Below, piece by piece: positions 26,285 to 34,982 of a stretch of 35,973 nt of DNA. Below the pieces are notes generated by a model, which was not told the DNA's origin, made no database searches, and saw nothing but the letters and a program-made list of their open reading frames with translations. How positions within the stretch are numbered: the stretch's first letter is position 1; each line of letters begins with the position of its first letter. Origin of the DNA: Crocinitomicaceae bacterium (GTDB taxonomy: Bacteria > Bacteroidota > Bacteroidia > Flavobacteriales_D > Crocinitomicaceae); contig JAIOZF010000026.1 in the NCBI GenBank assembly GCA_021740745.1, positions 1 through 35,973 of the forward strand, written 5' to 3'. The position numbers were made by a program, and so were the translations under genes.

Positions 26285-27403
26285 ATGAAAAGAAATCAAA
26301 TCATCCTCATTGCCATTTTCGTTTTACTAACTGCACTCGTATTTATCCGTGTTAAATCAAACAAAAAGGAGGTAGTAAAAGAATCTAAAGAAGCCCTAAC
26401 AACCTTGTATATTCCAACAAGTATTGTGAAAAATGAAATGCACTTATTGCAAATGGTTTCCTACGGACAAATTTCTCCGACGATGGAGATTGATGTTTCC
26501 TTTGAAGTTCAAGGAAAACTTGAAAAAGGAGATTTCATGCTTAAACCCGGAATGAAGTTCAAAGCCAATCAATTGTTATACAAAGTGAATCAAGAAGAGG
26601 CTTTTTATACCTTAAACTCGCGAAAATCACAATTGGCCAATTTGGTAATAGGTGCCATGGCTGATATTGAGTTGGATTTCAATTCAGAAAAGAACAAATG
26701 GCTCAATTTTATGGAAGATTTAAAACCTGAAATGAGATTGCCAGCATTACCTGCAATCAAATCGTCGAAGGAAAGAATGTTCATTACCTCGAAAGGAATT
26801 TTAACAGAATATTATTCGATTAAAAGTCAAGAATCTAGAATGGAGAAATATTTTTATTTAGCTCCATTTAGCGGAACAGTTCTAGATGTTTATGCTGAGC
26901 CGGGTTCAATTGCAAATCCGGGCGGTAAAATTGCACGAATAGCGAAAACAGGTGATTTTGAAGTGAAAGTGCCAATTTCAATGACAAGTATTAAAAGTTT
27001 CCAAAAACAAGGCGGTGCAAGATTCACAGATCCAAATGGTATTGAAATCGGAACGGGTAAAATAATTCGTATTTCGGATGTCATTAATCAAAAAACCCAA
27101 TCAATCGATGTATATTATTCAATACGTTCATCAAGTGCTGAAAATGTTTACAATGGTCAGTATGTGAATGTTGAAATTAACCAACAAGCCTCTCAAGAGA
27201 GTTTTGCCATTCCAAGAAATGCTGCGAAAGGGAATAAAGTGAATGTCTTGGCAGACAATAAACTCGTTCAGCGCGAGATAATTGTGGTTGGTGCTAAACC
27301 TGATTCACTTTACATCAGTGGACTTAATGACGGTGATGAGGTGGTTTTGGAGCAAATAGAGCCATCTGCTTCGATTAAGGAATATAAAGGGATTAAACGT
27401 TAA
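26285..27403 (+). CDS. RND efflux periplasmic adaptor subunit (membrane fusion protein)
   Basis: A 372-residue HlyD/AcrA-type adaptor that joins the inner-membrane pump to the outer-membrane channel. From the ATG at 26285 it opens with an uncleaved membrane anchor (QIILIAIFVLLTALVFI, about 4-20). The lipoyl/barrel-sandwich half (ISPTMEIDVSFEVQGKLEKGD, about 60-80) and its partner (APFSGTVLDVYAEPGSIANPGGKIARIA, about 196-222) flank a helical hairpin that looks short for the family. A beta-barrel and membrane-proximal domain follow (VYNGQYVNVEINQ, then KLVQREIIVVGAKPDSLYISGLNDGDEVV). There is no lipobox. The pump gene begins 5 bases later. Confidence 0.92.
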   Translation: MKRNQIILIAIFVLLTALVFIRVKSNKKEVVKESKEALTTLYIPTSIVKNEMHLLQMVSYGQISPTMEIDVSFEVQGKLEKGDFMLKPGMKFKANQLLYKVNQEEAFYTLNSRKSQLANLVIGAMADIELDFNSEKNKWLNFMEDLKPEMRLPALPAIKSSKERMFITSKGILTEYYSIKSQESRMEKYFYLAPFSGTVLDVYAEPGSIANPGGKIARIAKTGDFEVKVPISMTSIKSFQKQGGARFTDPNGIEIGTGKIIRISDVINQKTQSIDVYYSIRSSSAENVYNGQYVNVEINQQASQESFAIPRNAAKGNKVNVLADNKLVQREIIVVGAKPDSLYISGLNDGDEVVLEQIEPSASIKEYKGIKR

Positions 27404-27408
27404 AACTC

Positions 27409-30400
27409 ATGAGAAGATTAATAGAGTTTTTTGTTAAAAGACCTGTTTGGGGGAATGCATTTATTGCAATCATTGTACTTTTTGGTCTGTTTTCAATCTT
27501 TACAATGAAGCGATCTTTTTTCCCTGAATTAGATCCAAATACCATTATCGTTTCTGTTTTCTATCCCGGAGCTTCTCCTGCAGAGATGGAAGAAGGCGTC
27601 ACTATCAAGGTTGAGCAGGCTGTTAAAGGTTTCGCAGAAATTGAAGACATCAATTCGACATCGAATGAGAATATGGCAACAGTCACAATTAAAGCTTATG
27701 CCGACGCGGATATGGATGAATTGCTGAGCGATGTTGAGAACTCAATCAATTCAATTAATTCCTTTCCACAAGGTGCTGAGCGACCAATTATCACTCGATT
27801 AAAATCAGGTGGAATGGGAAGTATGGCGGCTTTCGTTGGGATCTCTGCTAAATCGAATGGGACTAGTGATGTCGAACTCATCGATATTGCAACAAAGGTG
27901 GAACGTGATTTATTGAATACCAAAGAAATTACTCAAATTGCAAAAAATGGTTTTCCTACGAAGGAAATTTCCATTAATGTAAACGAAGAAAGTCTTTTGC
28001 GTTTTGGAATAACCATGCAAGAAATTTCAGCTGCCGTTAGTTCTAAAAACATTGATATTACTGCTGGTTTGATTCGAGGGGGTGTGCAAGAGATGAGCAT
28101 TCGTGCCAATGATCGTGGTACAACGGAGGAGGAAATAGAAGCAATTGCTATACGCTCAACGAGCGAAGGTCAAAAAATACGTATTGGTGATGTTGCAGAT
28201 GTTGTTTTAGGATATGCAGAAGATTCGCAAGAATCGCGTTTTAATGATAAGCCTGCGGTTTCTTTTCGAATTGAGAAAACACTGGAAGAGGATATCGCAA
28301 AGATCACAGATGCCTTGCACGATTACCAAGATAAATTCAATAAAGAAAACAGTAAGTTTCAATTCGATATTTACTACGAATTCAATAGTATGTTGAATGA
28401 TCGTATTGATTTGTTGACATCAAATGGTCTGCAGGGATTGGTTTTGGTCTTGATATTTCTTGGACTATTCTTGAATGTTAAACTCTCTGCCTGGGTGGCA
28501 TTTGGAATTCCATTTTCATTCCTTGGAATGTTCATTTTGGGAATGGCTTATGGTATGACCATAAATATGATTTCCCTATTCGGAATGATTCTCGTGGTCG
28601 GAATCTTGGTGGATGATGGAATTGTTATAGCAGAAAATATCTATTCTCACTTTGAAAGGGGCAAAACTCCGCACAAGGCGGCGATTGATGGAGTAATGGA
28701 AGTTTTACCTTCGGTATTTTCTTCCATTGTTACGACGGTAGTGGCGTTTTCAGTGCTTTTCTTTGTTGAGGGCTTGGAAATGATGCGCGAGATGGCTTTT
28801 GTTGCCATTGCATGTTTGATTTTCTCACTTTTTGAAGCATTTTTCTTACTTCCTGCTCACCTTGCGCACAAGAATATGCTGGAAGAAAACACTAATCCAT
28901 CTTTTACTACTTTGAAAGGTTTGTTAATAATGGTTATAGGGGTTGTGGTCGTTCTAATTGGTGGATGGATATTCCCAGATTCAAATTTCAGTTTAGGTTC
29001 AGTATTGTTTCCTTTTGTATTGTTTTTATTAGGCGCGGTGCTATGTTACAAAGGATTTACCGATTCTCCAATTGAAATAATTATTCGTGGTGGAGCGGAT
29101 AAAGGGATTAAACATGTAAGAGATAAATGGTTTAAAGAGAGTGTGGAAATGATAATTGGAACAAAACGGAAGTGGTATCGAGCTACTTTTTTCTTCCCGA
29201 TGATTTTTACCATTGTAACAATAGGAATGCTTGCTGGAGGAACCATTTCTGCTACTTTTTTTCCAAATATTCAACCTGATTTCTTCAGTATTGAAGCAGC
29301 TTATAATCCTGGAGATAATAAAAAGCAAACACAGAAGTTTGTGGAGACTGCCACGCGCATTATGTTGGAAGAAAACAATCGGATTAAACGTGAAAACGGT
29401 GATAATTTGATGACATATTTTAGCAGTAACATTGGATTTTCTCAAAATCTTGGTCAAGCTGGAAATCATACTGGTTCAGTTAGTGTTTTTATAGATGCTG
29501 AGCGTTCTAAAACACCATTGGACACCTTGATGAATCGAATAATTCGACGATTAAATTCAATTCCTGAAGGACAATTAGCACAAGATATTTATGTTGGAGG
29601 ATTTAATCGTTTTGGTAAAGAGATTGAATTGGGTTTGACATCTACAAATGAGAATAATTTGTTGGAAGCGCGATCTAAAATGAAAAAAATGATGTCTGAG
29701 TTGGATGGACCAATCAATATCAAAGACAACATGCCTCCAGGCAGAAACGAAATAACTATCAAAATGAAAGACCAAGCAGAAATGTATGGGATTTCAAAAG
29801 GGGAAGTGTTGAGTCAAATTCGTCAAGGGTTTTTCGGACAAGAAGCACAAAGAGTCATCATAGGAACAGATGAGGTTAAAATCTGGGTACGATATCCGCA
29901 AGAAGATCGAAATTCTTTGATGGATTTGGAGAATATGAAGATAAAGAATGCATTAGGAACTGCCATACCCCTGAATGAGATTTGTGATTTTTCTTTTGGT
30001 AGAGCGCCAGAAAGTTTAAAGCGAAGAAACGGTCAACGAATTATTAAAATTGATGCGGAATCAAGTGATCCTGATCGAGTAAGCATTGTGAATACGACAA
30101 TATTCGACTCTTTAGTCCCACAATTAACAGCAAGATATCCAGACGTTCAAGCAGTGAAACTTGGTCAATTTGAACGAAGCCAAAAAACGGGTAATTCTAT
30201 GCAATATGTTTTGGTTATTTGTCTTGTTTTAATGTTTATAGTTTTGACATTACACTTTAATAGTCTTTCTCAAGCCTTTTTAATTATGTTGGTTATTCCA
30301 GCTGGATTGGCAGGAGCTATTCTCGGTCATGGACTAGTTGGTATACCAGTATCGCTGTTATCCGCTTTTGGTATGATTGCATTAATTGGTGTCTTGGTAA

Positions 30401-30783
30401 ATGATGCTATCGTCTTTCTTGATCGCTATAATGATTTACTCTTGGAAGGATATCAACCAAAAGAGGCAATTATCGAATCAGCTACGTCACGATTTAGACC
30501 GATTTTATTGACATCATTAACCACAGTGGCGGGATTGTTACCTATGATTGCTGAAAAAAGTATGCAAGCCCAATTCTTGATTCCAATGGCCACATCTATT
30601 GCTTTTGGGGTGTTGTTTGGAACCATTTTCATCTTGTTTTTCTACCCAGCTGCCATTTTGTTTTGGAACGAAACAAGATGCTTTATTAAGCGCGTTTGGC
30701 TTTGGGAAAAGGTAAATCCTCTTTCGGTTGAACCTATATTAAAATTACAAAAAAAGTCGAATGAAGTTGCAGAGAACGATTAG
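27409..30783 (+). CDS. RND-family efflux pump, inner-membrane permease subunit
   Basis: A 1124-residue AcrB-type permease driven by the proton gradient. The N-terminus RRLIEFFVKRPVWGNAF (2-18) is followed by the large periplasmic loop with FFPELDPNTIIVSVFYPGASP. TM4 carries the proton-relay pair Asp402-Asp403 in GILVDDGIVIAENI. The second half repeats the fold (GLVGIPVSLLSAFGMIALIGVLVNDAIVFLDRYN). Two points are unusual: an insertion at about 500-590 with two extra hydrophobic helices between TM6 and TM7, and no lysine in TM10 where AcrB has Lys940. The drug-efflux-like subfamily fits better than metal pumps, but the substrate is unknown. The TolC-like gene overlaps its end by 23 bases. Confidence 0.93.
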   Translation: MRRLIEFFVKRPVWGNAFIAIIVLFGLFSIFTMKRSFFPELDPNTIIVSVFYPGASPAEMEEGVTIKVEQAVKGFAEIEDINSTSNENMATVTIKAYADADMDELLSDVENSINSINSFPQGAERPIITRLKSGGMGSMAAFVGISAKSNGTSDVELIDIATKVERDLLNTKEITQIAKNGFPTKEISINVNEESLLRFGITMQEISAAVSSKNIDITAGLIRGGVQEMSIRANDRGTTEEEIEAIAIRSTSEGQKIRIGDVADVVLGYAEDSQESRFNDKPAVSFRIEKTLEEDIAKITDALHDYQDKFNKENSKFQFDIYYEFNSMLNDRIDLLTSNGLQGLVLVLIFLGLFLNVKLSAWVAFGIPFSFLGMFILGMAYGMTINMISLFGMILVVGILVDDGIVIAENIYSHFERGKTPHKAAIDGVMEVLPSVFSSIVTTVVAFSVLFFVEGLEMMREMAFVAIACLIFSLFEAFFLLPAHLAHKNMLEENTNPSFTTLKGLLIMVIGVVVVLIGGWIFPDSNFSLGSVLFPFVLFLLGAVLCYKGFTDSPIEIIIRGGADKGIKHVRDKWFKESVEMIIGTKRKWYRATFFFPMIFTIVTIGMLAGGTISATFFPNIQPDFFSIEAAYNPGDNKKQTQKFVETATRIMLEENNRIKRENGDNLMTYFSSNIGFSQNLGQAGNHTGSVSVFIDAERSKTPLDTLMNRIIRRLNSIPEGQLAQDIYVGGFNRFGKEIELGLTSTNENNLLEARSKMKKMMSELDGPINIKDNMPPGRNEITIKMKDQAEMYGISKGEVLSQIRQGFFGQEAQRVIIGTDEVKIWVRYPQEDRNSLMDLENMKIKNALGTAIPLNEICDFSFGRAPESLKRRNGQRIIKIDAESSDPDRVSIVNTTIFDSLVPQLTARYPDVQAVKLGQFERSQKTGNSMQYVLVICLVLMFIVLTLHFNSLSQAFLIMLVIPAGLAGAILGHGLVGIPVSLLSAFGMIALIGVLVNDAIVFLDRYNDLLLEGYQPKEAIIESATSRFRPILLTSLTTVAGLLPMIAEKSMQAQFLIPMATSIAFGVLFGTIFILFFYPAAILFWNETRCFIKRVWLWEKVNPLSVEPILKLQKKSNEVAEND

Positions 30784-32092
30784 TACAATCTTATTGATTA
30801 GTGGTATATTGCCAGTTTTTGCTCAACAAACTTTGTCAGCCAAAGAGGCTGTTGCGCTTGCTTTAGAGAATAATTTTAAAGTGAGAATTGCTGAGAAACA
30901 AGTCGAAATTGCTGACAAAAACAACAATTGGATGGAAGCAGGTATGTTTCCGACGATTACAATTGGTGCTTCTTTAAATAATACGATTCAAGACAATACG
31001 AATAACCCGTTTACATTTACGCCAGGGATTATTCTTTCTCAAGGAATTACACCAAGTTTAACGGCAAATTGGAACTTGTTTTCTGGACTTTCAATGTTTA
31101 TAACCAAAGATAGGTTAGAATTATTGGAACAACAAAGCAATGGTAATTCTCTTGCAGTTATTGAAACAACTGTACAAGACGTATTGAAAGCATATTATAC
31201 TGCTGGTTTGCAGAAGGAGCGAATGTTGCTATTTTCAACGTTGAAGGATTACTCTAGAAAACGAATGGCGTATTATGAGTTAAAAGAGAAGTATTCTAAA
31301 TCATCTTCATTGGAGTTGCTTCAATTCAGAAATCAGTATCTTACAGATAGTACAAATTATTTAGTGCAGGAGATTTCCTATCAAAACGCTATGCGGAATT
31401 TGTTACTTATTATGAATAATTCAGCAGATTCCATTCCAGTTAGTTTTCCCGAATTGACAGATAAACTTGAAATTTCCTTTCCATTAGTTGATTTCGATAA
31501 GGCCTTGGAGGACATGAAAAGTAACAATCAAAACTTGAAAAATCAGTATATCAGTCTTGAATTACAGAAAACAGCGACAAATTATCAGCGAACTTTTTTG
31601 TATCCAACGTTGAGTTTTCAGGCAGGAATAACACCATCTTATTTTTGGTTTCGAGAAATTAAGGATGATTTGCTAGAGGCTCAAACTCAGACGCTTCAGT
31701 ACTATGGTAATTTTAATTTAAGGTATAATTTATTCAATAATTGGAAAGCAAAAAGGTCATATGATGTCGCAAAAATTCAAGAAGAAATTGCTACTTTAAA
31801 TACTGAAAGCATTGAGCAATCATTAGCAACAACTTTGCGAAATGTTATAGAACTATACAAAGTTAGAAGTAAGTTGGTTGACATTTCTGCTGAAAATTTG
31901 AATTATGCATCAAAAGCATGGGATTTAGCTCAAAAGAGATTCGAGTTGGGCACACTAACTTCAATTGAACTGGCAACTTTTCAAAATAATTACCAAAATA
32001 CCTTGATTCAACATTATGAGAATCAATTTAATAAAATGGATACTTTTTTAGAGATCTATAAATTAACAGGTAAAATGGGATTAAGTTTTTGA
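30761..32092 (+). CDS. TolC-family outer-membrane efflux protein
   Basis: A 443-residue outer-membrane channel protein. A signal peptide is clear (ISTILLISGILPVFAQQ, cleaved at about residue 22). Then come two OEP repeats of long amphipathic helices: the first begins LSAKEAVALALENNFKVRIAEKQVEIADKN, the second VDFDKALEDMKSNNQNLKNQYISLELQKTA. Each repeat has a strand pair for the barrel (FPTITIGASLNNTIQ and YPTLSFQAGITPSYFW). The ending WDLAQKRFELGTLTSIELATFQNNYQNTLIQHYENQFNKMD is typical. The ATG lies 23 bases inside the pump gene in another frame, which suggests translational coupling. It is the last gene of the efflux operon and ends 5 bases from a convergent gene. Confidence 0.93.
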   Translation: MKLQRTISTILLISGILPVFAQQTLSAKEAVALALENNFKVRIAEKQVEIADKNNNWMEAGMFPTITIGASLNNTIQDNTNNPFTFTPGIILSQGITPSLTANWNLFSGLSMFITKDRLELLEQQSNGNSLAVIETTVQDVLKAYYTAGLQKERMLLFSTLKDYSRKRMAYYELKEKYSKSSSLELLQFRNQYLTDSTNYLVQEISYQNAMRNLLLIMNNSADSIPVSFPELTDKLEISFPLVDFDKALEDMKSNNQNLKNQYISLELQKTATNYQRTFLYPTLSFQAGITPSYFWFREIKDDLLEAQTQTLQYYGNFNLRYNLFNNWKAKRSYDVAKIQEEIATLNTESIEQSLATTLRNVIELYKVRSKLVDISAENLNYASKAWDLAQKRFELGTLTSIELATFQNNYQNTLIQHYENQFNKMDTFLEIYKLTGKMGLSF

Positions 32093-32097
32093 AGGAA

Positions 32098-33480
32098 TTA
32101 GAGCTTCGCTTTTTTCTTGAGCTCTTTTTGTACCTTTTCGTTCAGATAATAGGAGGTAAGAATAATTACTAAGAAAGGCAATACTGGCGCTTTAAATCTT
32201 ACAAGCACTCCAAAAAGAATGGATGTAAATCCAGCAAAATAGGCTAAAATAAAAGCAAAGAAAAATCCAAAAATCAAGAATTCATGCTTTCGAATGAGTT
32301 GTATGCGCTGCCTAATTTTGGTGCTCACAAGAAACCTAAAAGTGAAGTAAAGTAAAACTATACTTTCAATTCCATTTAAAAAGAGTGAAACACTGAGCGA
32401 TTCCCAAATGAAAGGACGATAAAAACCTGCAATTACTGCCGGAGGAATGGCACTTAGCATTCCCGTTGGTGAGTAATCTGTAATATTTAAGTTATAACGA
32501 TTTGTTCCATATGTTTTGTTTGTTGACATGTCTTGATTAATAACAGCTGCTTCGTTTAAAAATTTTTCAGCTTCTGGAGTTTGAAAGAAGATTATGACGA
32601 CAGAAATCCCCAGAGATATCAAGAAAAAACGAATGAAATTCAGTTCAAATTTGCGATTTTGAAATTTTTTGGTCAACCGCACTGTATAAGCAAAAAGAAG
32701 TGGTACTAATACAGTTATAATCATAAATGAACGCACTTGAAGCATTACATATAGGCAAATAAAAATAACAATCCAGTTGATGAAAGACGCTTTTTTATCA
32801 ATAGAAATAATTTGGTATAGGTGATGTAAGAAATAACAAAGTGCAACCCAAATAACTGTGTCTTTTGAAATGCCTCCACACCAAAAACTGAGAGATGGAA
32901 TGAAAAAAATCGCAAGAGCTAAATGCCAATCCTTATGAAGTTTATAACCTCTGACTAATTCAAACAGTTTCCAAGAGGCATTGGTTGTAATGAACGCAAA
33001 AATCAGGGACATTAAAATATATCCCTTAAAAGTAAAAAATGTAAAGAATGATGCTATTTTACTAATAAAAAAACTTTCACGTTCGCCATAAATATGACTA
33101 TCTGGATAGCCGGTTTGGATACTGAAATTGTTATAAATAGTGCGGACCTCTGAAGAATCGAATATTTCCTGAAAATAAGCCATTGGATCAACCCAAAATA
33201 GGTTGTTTAACTTCACTGCACCGTCCCAGTATCCAATTGAATCACCACCTACTTTATAAACGATGATATAAAAAAGAGCATTGGCAACAACAAAAATTGC
33301 TTTAAAAAAATAAGCAGGAATCAGGTATTTAAAATGCTCTTGGTCCTTATTTCGTTGTTTTCTTAGATACAATAAAATAAATATGGCAATGATACCCAGA
33401 ATTGTTGCCGCAATATCTAAAGGAGTAAAAAATAAATAATTACGGTCAACAATGAACGATGCTGCTTCAGGGGTATTCAC
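32098..33480 (-). CDS. Multi-spanning membrane protein of unknown function
   Basis: I cannot name this family. The 460-residue product has about ten hydrophobic segments (for example DIAATILGIIAIFILLYL, YFFKAIFVVANALFYIIVY, WIVIFICLYVMLQV, ILAYFAGFTSILFGVLV). After the second helix comes KVGGDSIGYWDGAVKLNNLFW, with an acidic pair (Asp80, Asp86) on a loop, and later IFFIPSLSFWCGGISKDTVIWVALCYF. An acidic loop after an early helix, with Ser/Lys/Asp near another membrane edge, recalls GT-C glycosyltransferases or O-antigen polymerases, which is a guess. The C-terminus is lysine-rich. It is transcribed towards the TolC-like gene and has its own -7 box. Confidence 0.8.
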   Translation of the reverse strand: MNTPEAASFIVDRNYLFFTPLDIAATILGIIAIFILLYLRKQRNKDQEHFKYLIPAYFFKAIFVVANALFYIIVYKVGGDSIGYWDGAVKLNNLFWVDPMAYFQEIFDSSEVRTIYNNFSIQTGYPDSHIYGERESFFISKIASFFTFFTFKGYILMSLIFAFITTNASWKLFELVRGYKLHKDWHLALAIFFIPSLSFWCGGISKDTVIWVALCYFLHHLYQIISIDKKASFINWIVIFICLYVMLQVRSFMIITVLVPLLFAYTVRLTKKFQNRKFELNFIRFFLISLGISVVIIFFQTPEAEKFLNEAAVINQDMSTNKTYGTNRYNLNITDYSPTGMLSAIPPAVIAGFYRPFIWESLSVSLFLNGIESIVLLYFTFRFLVSTKIRQRIQLIRKHEFLIFGFFFAFILAYFAGFTSILFGVLVRFKAPVLPFLVIILTSYYLNEKVQKELKKKAKL

Positions 33481-33493
33481 AATCTCTTTTTTT

Positions 33494-33501
33494 CAAAAGT
33501 A
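33494..33501 (-). promoter_or_regulatory. Predicted -7 box of the multi-spanning membrane protein gene (TACTTTTG)
   Basis: Exact TAnnTTTG match on the minus strand, 13 bases before the ATG at 33480. A TTGG at 33525-33528 could act as a distant -33 element, with a spacer of about 23 bases. Confidence 0.45.
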
Positions 33502-33577
33502 CATTTTTTCTTGGAAAAACATTTCCAATGATGAATGAATGGAGTTTACAATATGCTAATCCATTCTTATATTATTG

Positions 33578-33606
33578 TTTGGAGTAATAAACACTCCTTA
33601 TATTTG
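33578..33606 (+). promoter_or_regulatory. Promoter of nadC
   Basis: A -33 TTTG (33578-33581), 17 bases, then -7 TATATTTG (33599-33606): a full consensus promoter. The box ends 4 bases before the ATG at 33611, so transcription should begin at or next to the start codon. Confidence 0.8.
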
Positions 33607-33610
33607 CAGT

Positions 33611-34444
33611 ATGATTGATATGATAATTGATAATGCCTTACAAGAAGATATTGGTGAAGGCGATCACTCAACATTAGCATGTGTTCCTAAAGAAGCTCAA
33701 GGAAGTGCGCAGTTAATTGTGAAAGAAAATGGAATTTTAGCAGGTGTTGAATTAGCAGAAAGAATCTTCAAGCGTTTCGACGAAAAGTTAGAAATTGAGG
33801 TCCTTATAAAGGATGGGTCAGAAGTTAATTCAGGTGATATTGCTTTTATTGTCAAAGGAAGTTCTCGCTCAATTCTTTCAACGGAACGTTTGGTGTTAAA
33901 CTTTATGCAGCGAATGAGTGGCATAGCTACACAAACTAATCGCATTGTTAAATTGATTGAAGGAACCAATGCTAAATTGTTGGACACTCGTAAAACAACA
34001 CCGGGAATTCGTTACCTAGAAAAATGGGCCGTGCGTATTGGTGGAGGGCACAATCATCGCTATGCATTATACGACATGATTATGCTCAAAGATAATCACA
34101 TAGATTATGCTGGTGGAATTAAGTCAGCCATTGAACGCACCCATGAATATTTAAAATCAACGGGAAAAAAACTTAAAATAGAAATAGAGGTAAGAAATGA
34201 ATCAGAATTGGATGAAGTTCTCCAGATTGGAAGAGTTGATCGAATTATGTTAGATAATTTTACGCCGAATGAAATTAAACGTGTGATAAACAAAATACCG
34301 GTTAATTTTGAAACAGAAGCATCAGGTGGAATAACTGAAGAAACAATTCGATCTTTTGCAGAAACTGGAGTAAATTATATTTCAGTTGGAGCACTGACCC
34401 ATAGCGTTAAATCACTTGACATGAGTTTGAAGGCAAGTTTTTGA
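33611..34444 (+). CDS. nadC: Nicotinate-nucleotide pyrophosphorylase (carboxylating)
   Basis: A 277-residue quinolinate phosphoribosyltransferase, which makes nicotinate mononucleotide from quinolinate and PRPP in NAD synthesis. The family motifs are complete: LQEDIGEGDHSTLACVP (10-26), RLVLNFMQRMSGIAT (93-107), DTRKTTPGIR (125-134), RIGGGHNHRYALYDMIMLKDNHI (142-164) and the C-terminal EASGGITEETI with ISVGALTHS. A longer frame from the TTG at 33575 would run through the promoter, so I use the ATG at 33611; this makes the N-terminus a few residues shorter than usual. nadA and nadB are not adjacent. Its stop is one base from the convergent DUF4783 gene. Confidence 0.95.
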   Translation: MIDMIIDNALQEDIGEGDHSTLACVPKEAQGSAQLIVKENGILAGVELAERIFKRFDEKLEIEVLIKDGSEVNSGDIAFIVKGSSRSILSTERLVLNFMQRMSGIATQTNRIVKLIEGTNAKLLDTRKTTPGIRYLEKWAVRIGGGHNHRYALYDMIMLKDNHIDYAGGIKSAIERTHEYLKSTGKKLKIEIEVRNESELDEVLQIGRVDRIMLDNFTPNEIKRVINKIPVNFETEASGGITEETIRSFAETGVNYISVGALTHSVKSLDMSLKASF

Positions 34445-34445
34445 G

Positions 34446-34826
34446 CTATTTTTCAATAGTTAGACTTTCTATTTTGAAATCAGAACCTTCCTTAATGAAA
34501 TGTATCGTAACACGGAAACTTTCTCCTTTACTCTCATAAGTACCAATCGCAAAAGAACCTTCAGAAGACTCCTTTCCTTTGAAAATGAATTTGAAAGTGT
34601 TCCCTGGTTTTTTAGTGAAGAAATCTTTAATAACTAAGCCGGCTTGAGATTTACTGTAGGCACCTTCTTTACCCAAAATATTAAGTAAAATTTTATCCTT
34701 ACCTACAGCAACAATTGCACTGGCATCATTTGAACTGAAAGCCTTTTCTAAGCTAGAATATGGAATTTCACCTTGAATTGTAAGGGAAATTATAAGTGAG
34801 GTTAAAAAAGAATAAATCAGTCCCAT
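34446..34826 (-). CDS. DUF4783 domain-containing exported protein
   Basis: A 126-residue protein with an N-terminal signal peptide (IYSFLTSLIISLTIQGEI). The mature part fits DUF4783, which I know from Bacteroidota as a small NTF2/SnoaL-like fold: LEKAFSSNDASAIVAVGKDKILLNILGKEGAYSKSQAGLVIKDFF, then FKFIFKGKESSEGSFAIGTYESKGESFRVTIHF and a last strand FKIESLTIEK. No catalytic residues are evident, so it is likely periplasmic and possibly ligand-binding. It converges on nadC, an association also seen elsewhere in the phylum by my recollection, and diverges from rlmH across a 156-base spacer. Confidence 0.85.
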   Translation of the reverse strand: MGLIYSFLTSLIISLTIQGEIPYSSLEKAFSSNDASAIVAVGKDKILLNILGKEGAYSKSQAGLVIKDFFTKKPGNTFKFIFKGKESSEGSFAIGTYESKGESFRVTIHFIKEGSDFKIESLTIEK

Positions 34827-34970
34827 AAATTGAATTTAATGTCGGCCAATTATCAACAATTGTGCCTTTAATTTTCAAAATGAAATAATTGCTTTAGGCA
34901 ACGAATTTAGTTAAATTGTTGGTTTAACGACTGAAGTATTAAGTTTAAACATCAGATGAGATACATTTAT

Positions 34971-34978
34971 TATTTTTG
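34971..34978 (+). promoter_or_regulatory. Predicted -7 box of rlmH (TATTTTTG)
   Basis: Exact TAnnTTTG match ending 4 bases before the rlmH ATG, the same spacing as for nadC. No clear -33 element is present. The rest of the 156-base spacer shows no other element I can support. Confidence 0.55.
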
Positions 34979-34982
34979 AAGC

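Noticed and set aside
29041-29469. Minus-strand reading frames opposite the RND pump
   Set aside because: They are antisense to conserved pump sequence, lack family features and have an amino-acid make-up typical of shadow frames.
33575-33610. TTG-initiated extension of nadC
   Set aside because: It runs through the -33 and -7 promoter elements, so it would not be in the mRNA.
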